This document shows, one piece after another, positions 20,090 to 32,640 of a stretch of 64,000 nt of DNA (position 1 is its first letter; each line of letters starts with the position of its first letter). The position numbers and the translations under genes were made by a program. Source of the stretch: Gnetum montanum (taxonomy: Eukaryota > Streptophyta > Gnetopsida > Gnetales > Gnetaceae); contig MNCI01004755.1 of the NCBI GenBank assembly GCA_015680685.1, forward strand, positions 288,347 through 352,346, given 5' to 3'. The notes under the pieces are model-generated. The model did no database searches. It was not told the DNA's origin and was given only the letters and a program-made list of their open reading frames with translations.

Positions 20090-22899
20090 AGCATCGCTAC
20101 ATTGTAAAGAAAAGACTCAAAATTATAAAGGAAAATAAATAATACACTAATCCAAAGGAGTAGGATGAGTTCTTAGTAAAAATGCAAAAGAAAATTATAA
20201 AATGAATGAATGTTCCCTTTGATCTTTCTCCTTTGGGTTTTTATAGTTTTTGGATTTTTAATGAAAGAAATGAGATAGTGCACCATATGAGGCAGTGCAC
20301 CATGTGAGGCAATACACAAGGTGAAGCAAGGCATAACATGAGATAGCACATGAGGTAAGGTAAAGTTACTGATGTATTACCACTCATCAAAACAAGACCA
20401 ACCTATAGATTTAAGTACACATAAATAATTCCATATATCTAAGCCTACAAGGAAATATAAAATTTCCACTAAATGTCTTATCACCAACTAAGAATCTTTC
20501 TTTAAAAATATTTCTTAAAGATGTTAAATTTATGTCATGGTCACTTAAAAATTCTTTGTGAGTGAATAGGATATGTGAGATGGTTCAAATTGCTTATGTC
20601 TAACCAACACAAGTTCCTTGCTATTAGAGATTAAATTTAATGAAATAAAAATACTGACTATAGAATTATAAATAACATAAAATTCTATTTAATATTAACA
20701 AAAATTTGAGATATAAAACATAAAAAATCCAATTAAATCAATCTTTACAATGCTTTCATGTTATTATCCAAATAATACAATTATATATGGAAAGATGTTC
20801 TCATAAAAGTGAAAGTTATGATAGCTAATAAAAATTAAGAATATATTTATGAGAGAAAATAGAAAGAGAGATAAAAGTAAAGAAAAATAACATGAAGAAA
20901 AGACATGATAATGTAATAAATTAAATGGATTCTATGAAGAAGCATGATGTTAAGAGGTTAATGAAAGAGAATGTAAGAGATTACTAAGAAAAATGGAAGT
21001 ATGTAAAGGATAAAACATATGGAAACAAAAGTGCACATGCAAAATAACTAAAGATTCAAACTATAAGAACCAAGTCTAGAAATAAGTGGAAACACTTTTG
21101 TAAAAGAATATGAATCAAGTCCATCTAACAATCATATTAAATGACTAGTGTGATGGAAACATCATCTTATTAATTACATGAATAATGAAGTAATCATATG
21201 TTAGGACAAGAAATGAACATAATTTATTTCATGAAGGAATATAGAAGATAGAATCAAACCTATAACAAAGATGGATACTATGTAATGAAGAAAAATCTAG
21301 GATGAAGAATACTTAATCAAAATGTTGGTAGTTGAAAGTACCAAAATCAAATTAAATGAATTGACCATATAATCATTTATTCTTGCATAAGAACACCATG
21401 AGAAGTAACAGACCACTAACTAAAAGAGTTGAAAAAGCAAAAGAGTTTCTTCAAGAAGAGAAATAAAGAAGGAATCCACCAATGGAATTGAATTGTAGAG
21501 TTTATAAGAGAAAAACCAAAGATGATAGTAATAAAAACAATGTAAAGATTACATAAAATTGGATAGAAAGATGTAGTAGTGATGGAGCCTTTAAAAAATA
21601 ATGAAATTCAATAAAATAATGGTGATAAAATCTTTGATATTCTTGACTACAATATCATAGATGTGATATCATAATTCAATATATGATGTTGTAGGTATGA
21701 TGTAGTAGATCATGGTCATGTTTATAAATATGAGCCCATCATTATGTTAATTCATATGTATTCATCAACCCTTAGGAAAATCCTTGCAGTTTGTTTTTGT
21801 GAACTTAGAGTTAGTTGTGAATGCCTATAGTGTGATAAATTATAGTTGTATGAAATATTTATTTAAGTGAATTATTCCTAGATGCAATCCATAAACAACA
21901 ATAAAGATTAATATTTTTCTTCATAATTTCAGCATTTCATATAAAATAAATTTAATTTTCAATGTCATTTATATTTCCTAAGTCATTTACTATTCCAATG
22001 TTCACTAATATGGATAGAATAAGTATGACTAGCTTTAAGCATAAAGTATAGTTTTTTAGTAATCAAGTAGTGCATTTACTTGATTTACGTAGTGGTAAAG
22101 TTACTTGGTAATCCTAATAACAATTAAATTAGCTCAAAATGTGTACAACAAGCTAGAACTGAATGCTTATCTTCAATAGACTAGAATAGTTTTATATTTT
22201 TATTTCCTTTAATAATAGAATTAATAATAATTTTTACTATGTTTAATCTTAACATATTTAAAGCCTACCAACATAATATAATCATATACCTTACTAAGAG
22301 TTAAACTATACATTTTGCACTTTGCTAACTCTAAGTAACATATCATCAACTTACATTGTTCATCCATGAATTACAATTTGGTCACACATGAATACTTGTA
22401 AGTTATATGATTAAGTGTTAGAATTCTCTGATACTCATCATTAACATTGTTGATGAGGATATGTCAATGTTTTCTAGTTAGTTAATTTTAACATATTTCA
22501 TTATATCAAGTATTGTCAACCTTATCTTTCATAATTAGGATAATAATTTCAAAGCATACACTTGAGCATTAACAAACTTTAAAATAACTTCTACACATAA
22601 AGTGAAATATCCACTTGCTATTAACCTTAATGAAGAACTAACAAAAATTATAATAAAGAAAATTGGAGTGGATTGATATAAACGAGAATATCATATGTCC
22701 ATATTGACTCTTATTATCTTGATTTTGCATTCATTTTCTCCCAAGATGAATAGTTTAAATGGAGGAACTTACAAGGTAATATTGTCTTATCACCTGATCA
22801 TTCAACATCATTGATGCTTCAAGAAACTCTACTTAGATCAAGTCTCTATCATTCATAAAAAGGGTATCAAGTTACCAAAAATATGACAATGCCATATTA
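20090..22899. other. AT-rich intergenic or decayed element DNA, no gene seen
   Basis: No open frame and no recognisable peptide. A few short repeats are visible: 'gaggca(g/a)t(g/a)cac' units around 20280-20330. By position this may be the LTR and leader of element E, whose gag remnant begins near 22.9 kb, but I see no LTR ends. Confidence 0.5.
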
Positions 22900-23383
22900 G
22901 CTAACAAAGACTCAAGAAAGAAGAGATGCTATCATGGAAATAAAATATGAATGAGAAAAAGGAAAAAGAGCATCAAAAACAATTATATTCATAGAAAAGA
23001 AACATATGTCATAAAAATTTGAGAAGTCTCATCACTCTTATAGATCCAATTATCAATCACCTATTCTATGTACTAAAGATTATGTAAAGTCAAAATTAGA
23101 TTCATCCCTTGCATAAACTCTTGAAAGAGATGAGAAAAACTCCAAAATTACAAGAAATTCAAGGCCTAAGACCTCCAAAAAATCTAGAAGAGATGAATCA
23201 AGGAGTTATAAAAGGAGAACCAACTAGCACCATTGTCCAAGACTCCCATCTTCTTCATCAAACTTGTCAACAGACTTTGATGAGGAAGGATGAAGATGAA
23301 GGAATCATGATAGGAAGAGAAGAAGGGATCATGATAAATACACTAACACAAAAAGGAATTCTAATAAAAAAGAACATGATTTA
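22900..23383 (+). pseudogene. Element E gag remnant, left part
   Basis: The plus strand reads Arg/Lys/Ser-rich gag-like sequence: SKKSRRDESRSYKRR, SSSSNLSTDFDEE and RRRNHDRKRRRDHDKY, with stops between. Similar Ser/Arg/Asp-rich gag is found in element F on the minus strand (about 51.7-52.1 kb). It stops where an F-type LTR begins. The plus-strand gag at 53720 (NDKDKESESRCKREEYHEHQ) looks like its continuation, which suggests that F was inserted into E. The open frame 23109-23390 is an alternative frame of the same stretch. Confidence 0.5.
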
Positions 23384-24239
23384 TGATTAATGATTTTACC
23401 CTACAATCAAACCATACAAATCACAAGTGTGTACTATCAATCTAGTCAAATTCTGCAGACTTAGTTCCTAAGTTTTCCATAGTCATAAATTATGATTCAA
23501 GGGGTCATGTGATTATTATCTTCCTAACTCATACTTGTGTTATCTATGCTTATGCTTAAGAGTGAGATAAGGCTTATGATATTTATTCTTATGGTTATTT
23601 TTATGTATTTTTATCCTAAGTGCATGGTGGAATAAATAAAGGTTTAATGATTGACTAATTAATTGCTCATCTATTCTAATAACTAGCTATCCTAACATAA
23701 GTAGCCATTTCCACTTACTATACATGGCCTAAACTAGTATTAATGCTATTGGATTACCAAGTAATAATTACTAGGTGTACCAAATGACCACTACTAGGAT
23801 TACCAAGCATTATGTTTGAAGCGGTCCTACTCATGTGTTTATGGTTAAATGCATTAATTACTTAAGATGTGGAATGTAAAGTGAATTAAAACTAAAGTGT
23901 GAATAGAAAAGATTAAACTATCCAAGTGTTACAACAAATGTCAAAAATCTCATCTTTATTACCATTCACACCAAAGTATCCAAGTACATGACTCTCAAAT
24001 AAAGAGCTATACAATCTCTTTGATTCATACTACGAGCACATAGAAGAAAATATTCTAACTCTAGGGAAAATAAATTGCAAGAGCTTTACTACACTATGAA
24101 CTTAATTTTTCCTAAATGTAGTTGATGCATGAATTTCTATATGCTTTTCTTACATCAATTTCAATGCATCTACATCAACACATGTCACCATGCATCAATG
24201 GGACTGCATCAATGTAGAATATCTGATGATGCTTCATCA
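23384..24239 (-). repeat. Element F 3' LTR (left end)
   Basis: Aligns with 52834-53719: 'aatcacaagtgtgtacta', 'gcagacttagttcctaagttt', 'atcctaagtgcatggtg', 'aaactagtattaatgctattg' and the common end GATGCTTCATCA. The start is either 23384 or 23391. Next to it, in element direction, is CTCAAGGACAATT...AGCAAGGG, the sort of 3' tail found before Athila 3' LTRs. Confidence 0.75.
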
Positions 24240-25631
24240 TACCCTTGCTGTTGACTGAAAAATTGTCCTTGAGTGAACAAAAAGAGGATCAAGCTTCTTT
24301 AAAAATTTGGAGAAGTACAAAATTTATTAACTAAAAAAATAACTAACTAACTAACTAACCAACTCTAACTGCCAGATTGTATATAAGTATAAAAATTGAT
24401 TTCCATGTCAACAAAATTAGACACTTTTAGAAAATTCTAAAAAGTACCCTTGAATTGCTAGAGATAAGATGAATTCTCAAGCAGTTCCTAGAGGTTGAGG
24501 CTTCTAAGGTTCTTTGTCTAGTTTTAGTGCTCATGGTAATTAAGGTTGACTTACTACTACTAGTGGAAGCTTGCAAGAATCCAATAATGCTTCCATCTTC
24601 AATTCCTTATCTCATAGGTAGTATGTAGTCTACATGGCTTTCCTAATATCAACTAGCATAGGGATATTCCAAGGCATGGAATTGCAAGGAACATCTTCTT
24701 AACATTAATAAACCAAGCTACAAATTGTTTACATTCAATGTTTAATCTCTTCATTAGTTTCTTCATCTTGTGATAGTTGTTCATCCATCTAGCCAATTTC
24801 TTAGCAACATAGTATTACTCAATGAGTTTGTTCTTGAGAACTTTAAGCTATACATTGGTTGTTTCCAACTATTGCTTGGTCTTTTTTTGATTCTTGAATT
24901 TCTCCTTGTATAAGAGATAGGAACTGGTCACCTGCTTCTCTAATTTGATACTCAATCTCTCTATTATTGGCATTGTCATGTTTTCATAATGGAGGTTGGT
25001 GAGCTCCATGTACTCCATCATCTCCTTGATTTACAACTTCTTTAGGTAGATTTCTACCTTGTTGTATGTGTTTAGCCATCAAAGATTAGCTACCATAAGT
25101 CACCTCATTCATCTTCATCTTAATTAATTGAATTTCCTTCTCATTTACCTTCTTGAGGAGGCCAACCTAGTCCTTGTAATGATTTTTGACTCATTTAAAA
25201 TTCAAGGCCTCATTCTACCAAGTGGATACCCAAATGGCTATTTTCTAAAACTACATAAACTACATAGACTTCCTCCATTGAGATATTTCTATTCTCTATT
25301 GCCAACCTTCTCAGGTCTAGATTCACATTGGCTAGTTGTTCCTATTGTTGTCAGCCAAATTTGACCATTAGATCTTTTCTTTGTTCAACATTTTGTAGGG
25401 ATGACTGTCCTTGGTGAGAACCAACTTCTCCTTATGAACCTATGACAAATCTTTCTTGATGTTGAAGGCCATCACTTCCAACAAGGATGTGTCAAATACT
25501 ATAACCTCCTTTGCATTCTTAACCTTCCTTATTCTATGTTGAAACTTTTGGAAAGCTTCATTCCTTCTAAGCTCCAAGTTAAGAATGAAAGGGTTAAAGA
25601 GACAAGCCTATAATTCCACAATCTTGTTAGT
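24240..25631 (-). pseudogene. Element F distal internal region, decayed coding sequence
   Basis: The minus strand shows broken frames such as NLELRRNEAFQKFQHRIRKV and KVNAKEV-like, FDTSLLEVMAFNIKK and HKEKLVLTKDSHPYKMLN (about 25390-25620), probably the end of the extra ORF that starts near 45.3 kb. An (AACT)n run lies at about 24334-24358. The plus-strand frame 25128-25364 is not supported. Confidence 0.35.
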
Positions 25632-27373
25632 TTAAACATCACCAAAATTCATGTTGAAAATCCCATTTTGTAGCTCAAGGCAAAGTTTCATTGTAAATAT
25701 GAGATATGTGGTCCATGAGCTACAATCTTACATACTTCATCTTTTTGGGCTGAAAAATGCTTCAAAAGTTGTTATTACTTTACTTCCCAAGTGGAAAAAG
25801 GTACCTAATGTCTATATCTAGGCTTGGGAAGGTTGATAATGTCTTGGGAATTGCTAAACTTGGCATTTTCATGGGTTTTTGTATGGGAATATTCCCAACT
25901 ACACTAGAGCCATTTTCAATAGACACAATAGCTACAATAGTCTCAGTAGCCAGCGTAATCACTATCAAGACCCAACAAAAGTTCCACATTGGAACTGTTG
26001 GAATTTCCATTTTTCCAACAATAGCTAGCATAGTCATCTCAAGTTAACAACGACTAGTGTAGAAAGCATTCTCTACCAGGCACGACACTTTCTAATGGAT
26101 TCCACCATTTTTGCAGTTTCTAACTGTTTGCACATTTTCCACCAATTTTGACATTTTCCAACAACCTCAGCATGGTCCACCAATGCTAGTGTAGAAAGAA
26201 TGGTGCCAATGTAGTCATAAAATTCTATTTACCATTTATAGTAAATGGATGGGTTTGTGGCTATAGCACATTCCAAAATTACTATAAATGGAAACTATGC
26301 TGAAAGTAGATGATTGTTGACTAAGGCCAACATAGTAAGGATGATACCAACATAGTCAAAAAATCATATTTACTATTTATAGTAAAAAAATGGATTTTGT
26401 GGCTATAATCCATTCTAAACTTACCACAAATAGTAACTATGCTAGGCAAAGATGACCATTACAACTTGCATGTTGACACCAATCTGTCGGTAATCATGGC
26501 AGTTGTGGATAGGTCCAAAAATAGTAACCCTACCTTATAAAAATCCAACATTAACTCCATTTTTAGGTTTCCAACTTTTGGCATGTTTGAACTTTTTTCA
26601 TTTTTCAACTTTTTGGCATTTCCAACTCTTGACACATGAGAGAACTTTGGCATTTTGGCAACCTTTCATAGTAGTAGCATTTTCCATTTTTACAACCATT
26701 TTCATAGCCATCAAAATCCATTACAACCATTGCAACCTTACCTCTACTCTTCAATAGTAGAAACTGACACTACACTAGGCATAGAGACTTCCAAGGAGTA
26801 ACCATTACACCAAGAGTGAAAATCCATTTCTGTAACCTTGTTGCAAACCCTGGTGGAAATTGATGGAAAGTTGCTAGAAACTGAAACTAGGAAGAAACTA
26901 GATCATGGAGTTGCAATAGGATGTAGACTGTCTTCTCCAATGGGCTTCAAGCTTTTCCAAGAAACTTCTTATGCTTTTGGCATAAAAATTTTACTTCATG
27001 AACCTTTATTATTTATTTATTATAAAGTTTATTGTTCATGTTATGCAATTTTTACTTTACATTTTTGTTTTTGCACTTGTTTTCATTTTGGATCTACAAC
27101 TGTAATACTGTTTCAGTTTCCATTTCTAAAGGAATTTATGTTTTTTTTTGGCCATTTCTATTTTCATTTTCATTTCTGATTTCATCTACGATTACATGTA
27201 TGTTTTCACAACCATTTTTGTTTACATTCCGTAAGCCCCTGGATGATCAGTAAGACTATCCAGGGTACCCTGAATCCCATTTTTTGGAGGCCCTTGGGAT
27301 TTGAGGTTAAAACTATTCTAATGCTTAGATCTTTTGGTTTCCATTCCAACAATCAAAATTTCCAACACTAATA
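25632..27373 (+). repeat. LTR A of a Tat-like Gypsy element
   Basis: Matches LTR B (36622-38383) along about 1.74 kb, from (T)AAACATCACCAAAATTCATG to TTTCCAACACTAATA. It is followed by a primer-site candidate and then gag, so it is a 5' LTR. Open frames on both strands inside are shared by A and B but have no recognisable product. Confidence 0.8.
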
Positions 27374-27396
27374 GTTTTTGGGAACTAGAAGGAGGG
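27374..27396 (+). promoter_or_regulatory. Primer-binding site candidate of Gypsy A
   Basis: GTTTTTGGGAACTAGAAGG directly after LTR A resembles the site of element G (GTTCTTTTGGCGCTAGAAGG), which fixes both the LTR end and the element direction. Confidence 0.6.
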
Positions 27397-27587
27397 CCTC
27401 TACCCAAATTCTTGGCCATAAACTCATTTCTACCATTTTTTCCAATACAAAGCTAACTACATTTCTATCCTTCCATTAATCCATCATACCTTTAAAACAA
27501 ACGTTGACTATTAAACCTTCTTCCATAAGCCTTGGTGTGGTAGTATAAATAGATTTGGGTTTTAATTCAAATTTCCTATCTACTACA

Positions 27588-27692
27588 ACACCATTCTATT
27601 CAACACTATTCCATTCAATGCAATTTTGTTCAACATCATTCTATTCAACACCATTCCATTCAATGTTGTGTCATCCAACACCATTCCTATTG
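27588..27692 (+). repeat. 15-bp minisatellite in the Gypsy A leader
   Basis: Seven consecutive 15-bp units based on ACACCATTCTATTCA, with a 45-bp higher-order pattern (units 3 and 6 are the most divergent). It lies between the primer site and gag. Confidence 0.85.
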
Positions 27693-28239
27693 TAACACCC
27701 ATTTCCATCCTGTAGATAAATCATTTTTTCTTTTTTCTATTTTCCCCACTTAGCAGCCATTTCCTATTACCTTTCTATTTTTGGTCTATTACACTAGTAG
27801 ATAATCCTACTTACTATGTTTTTTTGCCAAAAATAGTAAAAAATATCTAAAACTCCATTTTGAACATGTCATTTCAATAGTCAACCAAATTACCTTTTAA
27901 GTCCACTAATGACATGTTTGGACAATAGTCCATGAGGGTCTATGATCCCAGAGGCCCTACCATTATCGAATGTAAGAAATCCTTATGACTTAGTGGGTAA
28001 AGTCCAAGGTTCTTGATGATAAATGAGGATCACTATAATTACATTTATGTCAAGACATAGGCTAGCATACTAATTCTATGAATGAAAGAAGAAGACAAAA
28101 GGGAATATGAGCTCATACATCATAATGAAAAAGAGTATATTACCTCTCTATATGATCAAACACCTCTTACTAATACTTAAGTGCACATCCTATTTCAACT
28201 AATTGAGATGGATGAGGAGGAGGCAAAGGCTACCTTAGA

Positions 28240-30120
28240 TGGGTAGCTACAGGAAGAATATGAATTTGGGGTAGAGTCTAAACTTGAAAAACTTTTAGGA
28301 GCCTCTCAGTTAATACCACACCCATTCTTGCAAATATTGTAGCCCATGGGGATGCCCTAAGGCTTGGATCAAGCCTTTCAAATGATCCAAGACCTTATCA
28401 AAGAGTTGGGAAAATGCAAGGGCAACACAAATTAGATTGTCAACTCTAGATTTTTACCAAGATGGTCTTATAGCCCCTACTATGCCTCAAATGACCCTAC
28501 CTATAGTCCTGCCCATAGTAAACTCAACCAAATACAATGATGAAGGATATCCCAATGCACACTTGGTTATGTTCTAGTCTGAGTACCTCTTCTTGCAAGC
28601 TTGGCCTCATATGATAGTAAGGATTTTCCCCATGTCCCTTGAGGGTAAAGCTTTAAACTAATATCAAACCTTACCTTGGGGTTCCATCTCTTCCTTTGAA
28701 AACTTAATAGACCAATTTATCAATCGCTTCAGATACAACTTGAAGTTGAATACCACATTGGATCAACTAATGAAGGTGAAGCTAGGGTCACTTGAACTAA
28801 TCAAAAGGTTTATTCAGAGATAGAATTCAATGCTTAATGAGATTCCGGAGCCTATCTCTAAAACTCACCTGTTTTCCATCTACAAGGGAGTAGTAAATGA
28901 CTTTATTAAGTTAATTCTTTACTACCTAGAACCCCAATCACTAAGCCAAGCTTTCTCACAAACCAAGAACATTGAGGCAACTAAGGAAAGCAATGATCTA
29001 TCCCATGTGGCCTATAAAATCCAACATGCAAGGAAAGATACCAATAAAACCAAGCAAGAACATACAACTATGATCATAGTAGTAAGAGAAACAAAACAAG
29101 GAGAGAGGAGGAGATCACCATCATGCAACACATCTTCCGACTTATTCCAACCATCCATGTCCTTCACTCTAAATCAACCAAAATCAAACTTTGGGAGGAA
29201 GGATAGGTCTAGGTACATAAGGTCACCTCTAAATACCTTTGAGCTTCTAAAACAGTTGCTTGGAAACAACCATATACAACATAAAAAAAACTATCTGAGG
29301 AGGCTCATAAGAGGCACAATCATTTTTGTGACATAGCTAGAAACCCAACAATAGCTACTGAGGATGATCTAAAGCTACTAAAGTACTCCAGATTAGATAG
29401 GTATTACTATTATCATCAATTGGCTAGTCATGATACCAATTTTTTCCTAGCATTAAAGGATGACCTCCAAAAGATGATAGATCATGGAGAGTTGGTGTTG
29501 AATGAGCCCAACTCTCCAAGAGCCAACAACAACTCCTATACTGTACCCTCATTTATGGAAACCAAACAATCTAATCCTTCTAGGGAACCATTTGTCATTA
29601 GAGTACCACCATAGCCCCAAAACAAAAAGCCTAGAAAGCCCTTTGTTATACAGGTACCACCCTCTCCAACCCCTAGGAAGCCTTTCATCATACGTGTTCC
29701 CTATTCAATGGCTTCAACATCACAACAAAATCAATGAGTTGCAAATCCTCCAAAGCTTAGGAATTATTTGTTATCTGGGTACCTTCACCTTCAACAAGTA
29801 AGCCTACAATAACCTATGACCAAAGCCCACCTACAATGGCCCATAACTCAAAGGTTAGCAAGAAACCATTATTACAACAATGATGAAATCAACCTATCAC
29901 CAAACCTACAATGAAGTCCATTGAAAGAAACCAATGACAAAAGGCTTCAAAAAAACCTACACCAAGATCAACTGCATCCATGGACAAGGGGCCCAAGGTA
30001 CCTAGACCAAAACCTAAGCCACTAACTCCAGGAAGGATGGTGGGAGTTAGAACCACTAAGGCTAAAAGGTTACAAGCTAGGGGAAAGAGCTTCCACAAAA
30101 CAATAGAACAATCCAAATAG
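28240..30120 (+). pseudogene. Gypsy A gag
   Basis: Broken gag. Near 28600 frames read PHMIVRIFPMSLEGKAL and the capsid motif of Tat-type gag, followed by DQFINRFRYNLKLN and TLDQLMKVKLGSLE. The open frame 28830-29336 reads MLNEIPEPISKTHLFSIYKG and FSQTKNIEATKE. Element D (63.1-63.8 kb) carries the same gag with MLNEIP-like ILNEIPKSIFKNHLLAI, which supports the call. A Pro-rich linker (29575-29790) has a repeated peptide. Several stops and frame changes. Confidence 0.75.
29575..29790 (+). repeat. Repeated PFVI-VPP peptides in the Gypsy A gag linker
   Basis: Four related peptides follow each other: REPFVIRVPP, RKPFVIQVPP, RKPFIIRVPY and, after a frame change and stop, ELFVIWVPS. They sit in the stretch between capsid and protease. 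Probably a repeat inside the gag linker; function unknown. Confidence 0.65.
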
Positions 30121-30279
30121 TCACTTAAACAAAAGAACATGTTACCAAATTTGTATGACTTGGTCATGACTTCTCCTACTCATAGAGATGTACTTGCTCA
30201 AATTTTAACCTCTATTCTTGTGAGTAGAGACATGCCCACCAATAGAGAGTCAATTCACTCCATCATTGAGTAAGCTTTA

Positions 30280-30810
30280 CTTAGGAGAAATAAGCATCAA
30301 CCCATGCTCAACTTCCATGATAATGAAGTGAAAATTGACTCTCAAAATAGAGAAGTGCTACCTGCTCCTCTCCTTATTACTAGACGTGTTGATAGATACA
30401 AGGTTCACTGTGTTCATGTGGATGATGGGGCAGCCATGAATATGGTACCATATTCCATTGTTGACAAGTTAGTCTTAACCAAGAATATCAAAGTGACCAC
30501 TACTTCAACACTTAAGTCATTCAATGGATCATGAGTAGTAGTGTGAGGTTCTATCTCCTTGGACATCATAGTTGGAGTGTAGTTTTCCACATCCACTAAC
30601 TTCCTGGTAGTTGAAGAGACATCTAGCTTCAACCTAATCCGAGGAAGGCCATGGTTAGCAAAGCTTCAAGTAAGTTCATCTCCTATACACCAGGAGATCT
30701 ATTTACCATACAAGGAAGGAAAAATTGTGATCCACGGAGACAACATGTCACTGCCCTCAATTAACTATGTCAACATTGAAAGAGGTTCAGAGGTGGATTT
30801 TTAAGAGGAA
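30280..30810 (+). pseudogene. Gypsy A aspartic protease
   Basis: The open frame 30304-30534 carries YKVHCVHVDDGAAMNMVPYS; the active site of Tat-type retropepsins is normally D-G-G-[SA]-x-N, so Asp-Asp-Gly-Ala is a variant. After a stop at 30532 the flap region and NLIRGRPWLAKLQVSSSPIH (about 30630-30690) follow, matching the LxGRPWxH...SxxH motif, then GKIVIHGDN. A frame break lies between. No RT, RNase H or integrase follows, so the element kept only gag and protease. Confidence 0.85.
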
Positions 30811-32640
30811 ACTCTTGACACTTAGATTGGGGCCAACAATAATGAGAACAACAATGATGTAGATAAAGCCAACTCTATGACACAAGACACTCAACAAAAA
30901 TGCCTATAACTTGCCATGCTAAACAAGAGAAATGATGATCATAGAATCATGCCAAAAGGATTCCTTGATCTCTCAAAGATCAAACAACAAGTCCATGGTA
31001 AATGTATCATACATTCTTTTTACCAACCAATTGGTAACATGATATAATGTTACAAATTGTACTTAGGTTGGTAACATTATATCATGATTTTCTAACATTT
31101 TTAACTAAGTCATTCTTTTAGCCTTATGTGCTCTTCAAATGGACCATGGTCCACTATGACATTAAACTAGCAAATCATACAACCCACTAAGGCCTAAAAT
31201 TGGTAACATGATGACTTAGTGGGGCCTAAAACTAATAACCTACCAAGGCCTAAAGCCAATGGATTTGTAGTCTTCCTCTTTTCTCTTTTGTGTGTACATT
31301 GGGACTTGTTTACTTTATCACATTATTCATAGTTTTTTCTTTAAAACTCCCATCTCTTTTACACTTCTTACATGTTTCACTGCATTACCAAATTTTATTT
31401 AGTAGTTGTATTGTTTTAATATGTAGCCTTTATGCAAAAAAAAAAAAGAAAAAAAACTTAGCAAACAAAAATGTGAAACATAAAAAAAATCCAAAAGTGT
31501 TTAGCCTAAACAATAGCCATGAAATGTCCTTAACCATAATTGCATTATTCAAAGTACTACAACATACAACAACAATAACAATACATAGTCATCAACATGC
31601 TCAACAATACACAAAATTAAGCCATGGGAGAAAAAGGAGGCTTATCAAATACATCATCACCAATTGCATCAACATCATCATGTGAGGCCTACAAACAACA
31701 ATAAAGTAAGTAAGCATTAATAACCATTATATCCATAACACATGAAATCATTAACTAAGTATAGTTTTTTCTAGATGGTGTTGTTTGATGGCATTAGATG
31801 TTAGGTGAGAATCTTAGCAATTGAAACATGATTTTTGAGGTTGGTTTATCACCCATTGGTCATTTCTTTGGGCTAGAGAACCATGGTAGTAGGTAGGGAT
31901 TTGAAAAATTTACTTTTGAATGCATCATTATTAGCACCAAATCATGTTTGCATTGTAAATGGTTTAGTATATCTCCTCAATCAATATTTAAGAAAAATAG
32001 ACACAAGCATTTGTCTAGTCTGACACAATGCTTGTTTGTTATTGTTTGATTTGGGATAGGTGACTTTGACACACTTTAGCGCATTGGCCAATTTATATAC
32101 ATAATATGATTGAACAAATGTGGTCAATGTTGCTTTACTTTTGAAAAAACTCTAGAAAAACAATTTAAAATAGCATTTAGTTCATTGTTCATATGGCTTT
32201 TACTAATAGGATTAAAAAAATTAAACAAATGTGTAAAATAAATGATTGAACAAGTTGATACTCTAGGTACCAATTATCTAAAGTGGTATTCAAAGTCTCT
32301 ACAGCTATCAAAAATTTCCTTGATTTGTGGTTTAGAATATATGTGTTCCATTAATGGGATCATGGTTTTACACAAAAATCTCCAAAAGACCAACCAAAGA
32401 AACTGATGAAATTACATTGGAGATCATAAACTTATTTTAATATAAATATGATATGTTATAGTAATACAAATGCAATTCCATGGTGGTTAACCATCTCCTA
32501 TAGCCATATTGCTCAAAATAATCCTATCTAAACTCATTTTGAACCATTGTAATGATAGAGTAATTATTGATCCTTTGGCCCTTGTTATTGATGGGACCAT
32601 ATATTAGAAATAGACAATTCACCATGAATATGCTGGGAAA
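30811..32640 (+). other. Non-coding internal region of Gypsy A
   Basis: No recognisable coding sequence. Contains repeated 'ggtaacatgat' words, a strong hairpin at 31038-31086, an A-rich run at about 31436-31458 and otherwise AT-rich DNA. By position it is the 3' untranslated part of the element or sequence put in place of its pol. Confidence 0.5.
31038..31086. repeat. Perfect 16-bp inverted repeat (hairpin)
   Basis: CATGATATAATGTTAC at 31038-31053 is the exact reverse complement of GTAACATTATATCATG at 31071-31086, with a 17-nt spacer. Confidence 0.9.

Noticed and set aside
3697-20094. Target duplication for Copia-1 (AGTCT / AGCAT)
   Set aside because: Only three of five bases agree. The LTR ends are clear but the duplication is not.
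27032-27253. Phe-rich open frames in the LTRs (also 3202-3471) as small membrane proteins
   Set aside because: They are T-rich repeat DNA read in one frame; positions and frames are not kept between LTR copies A, B and C.
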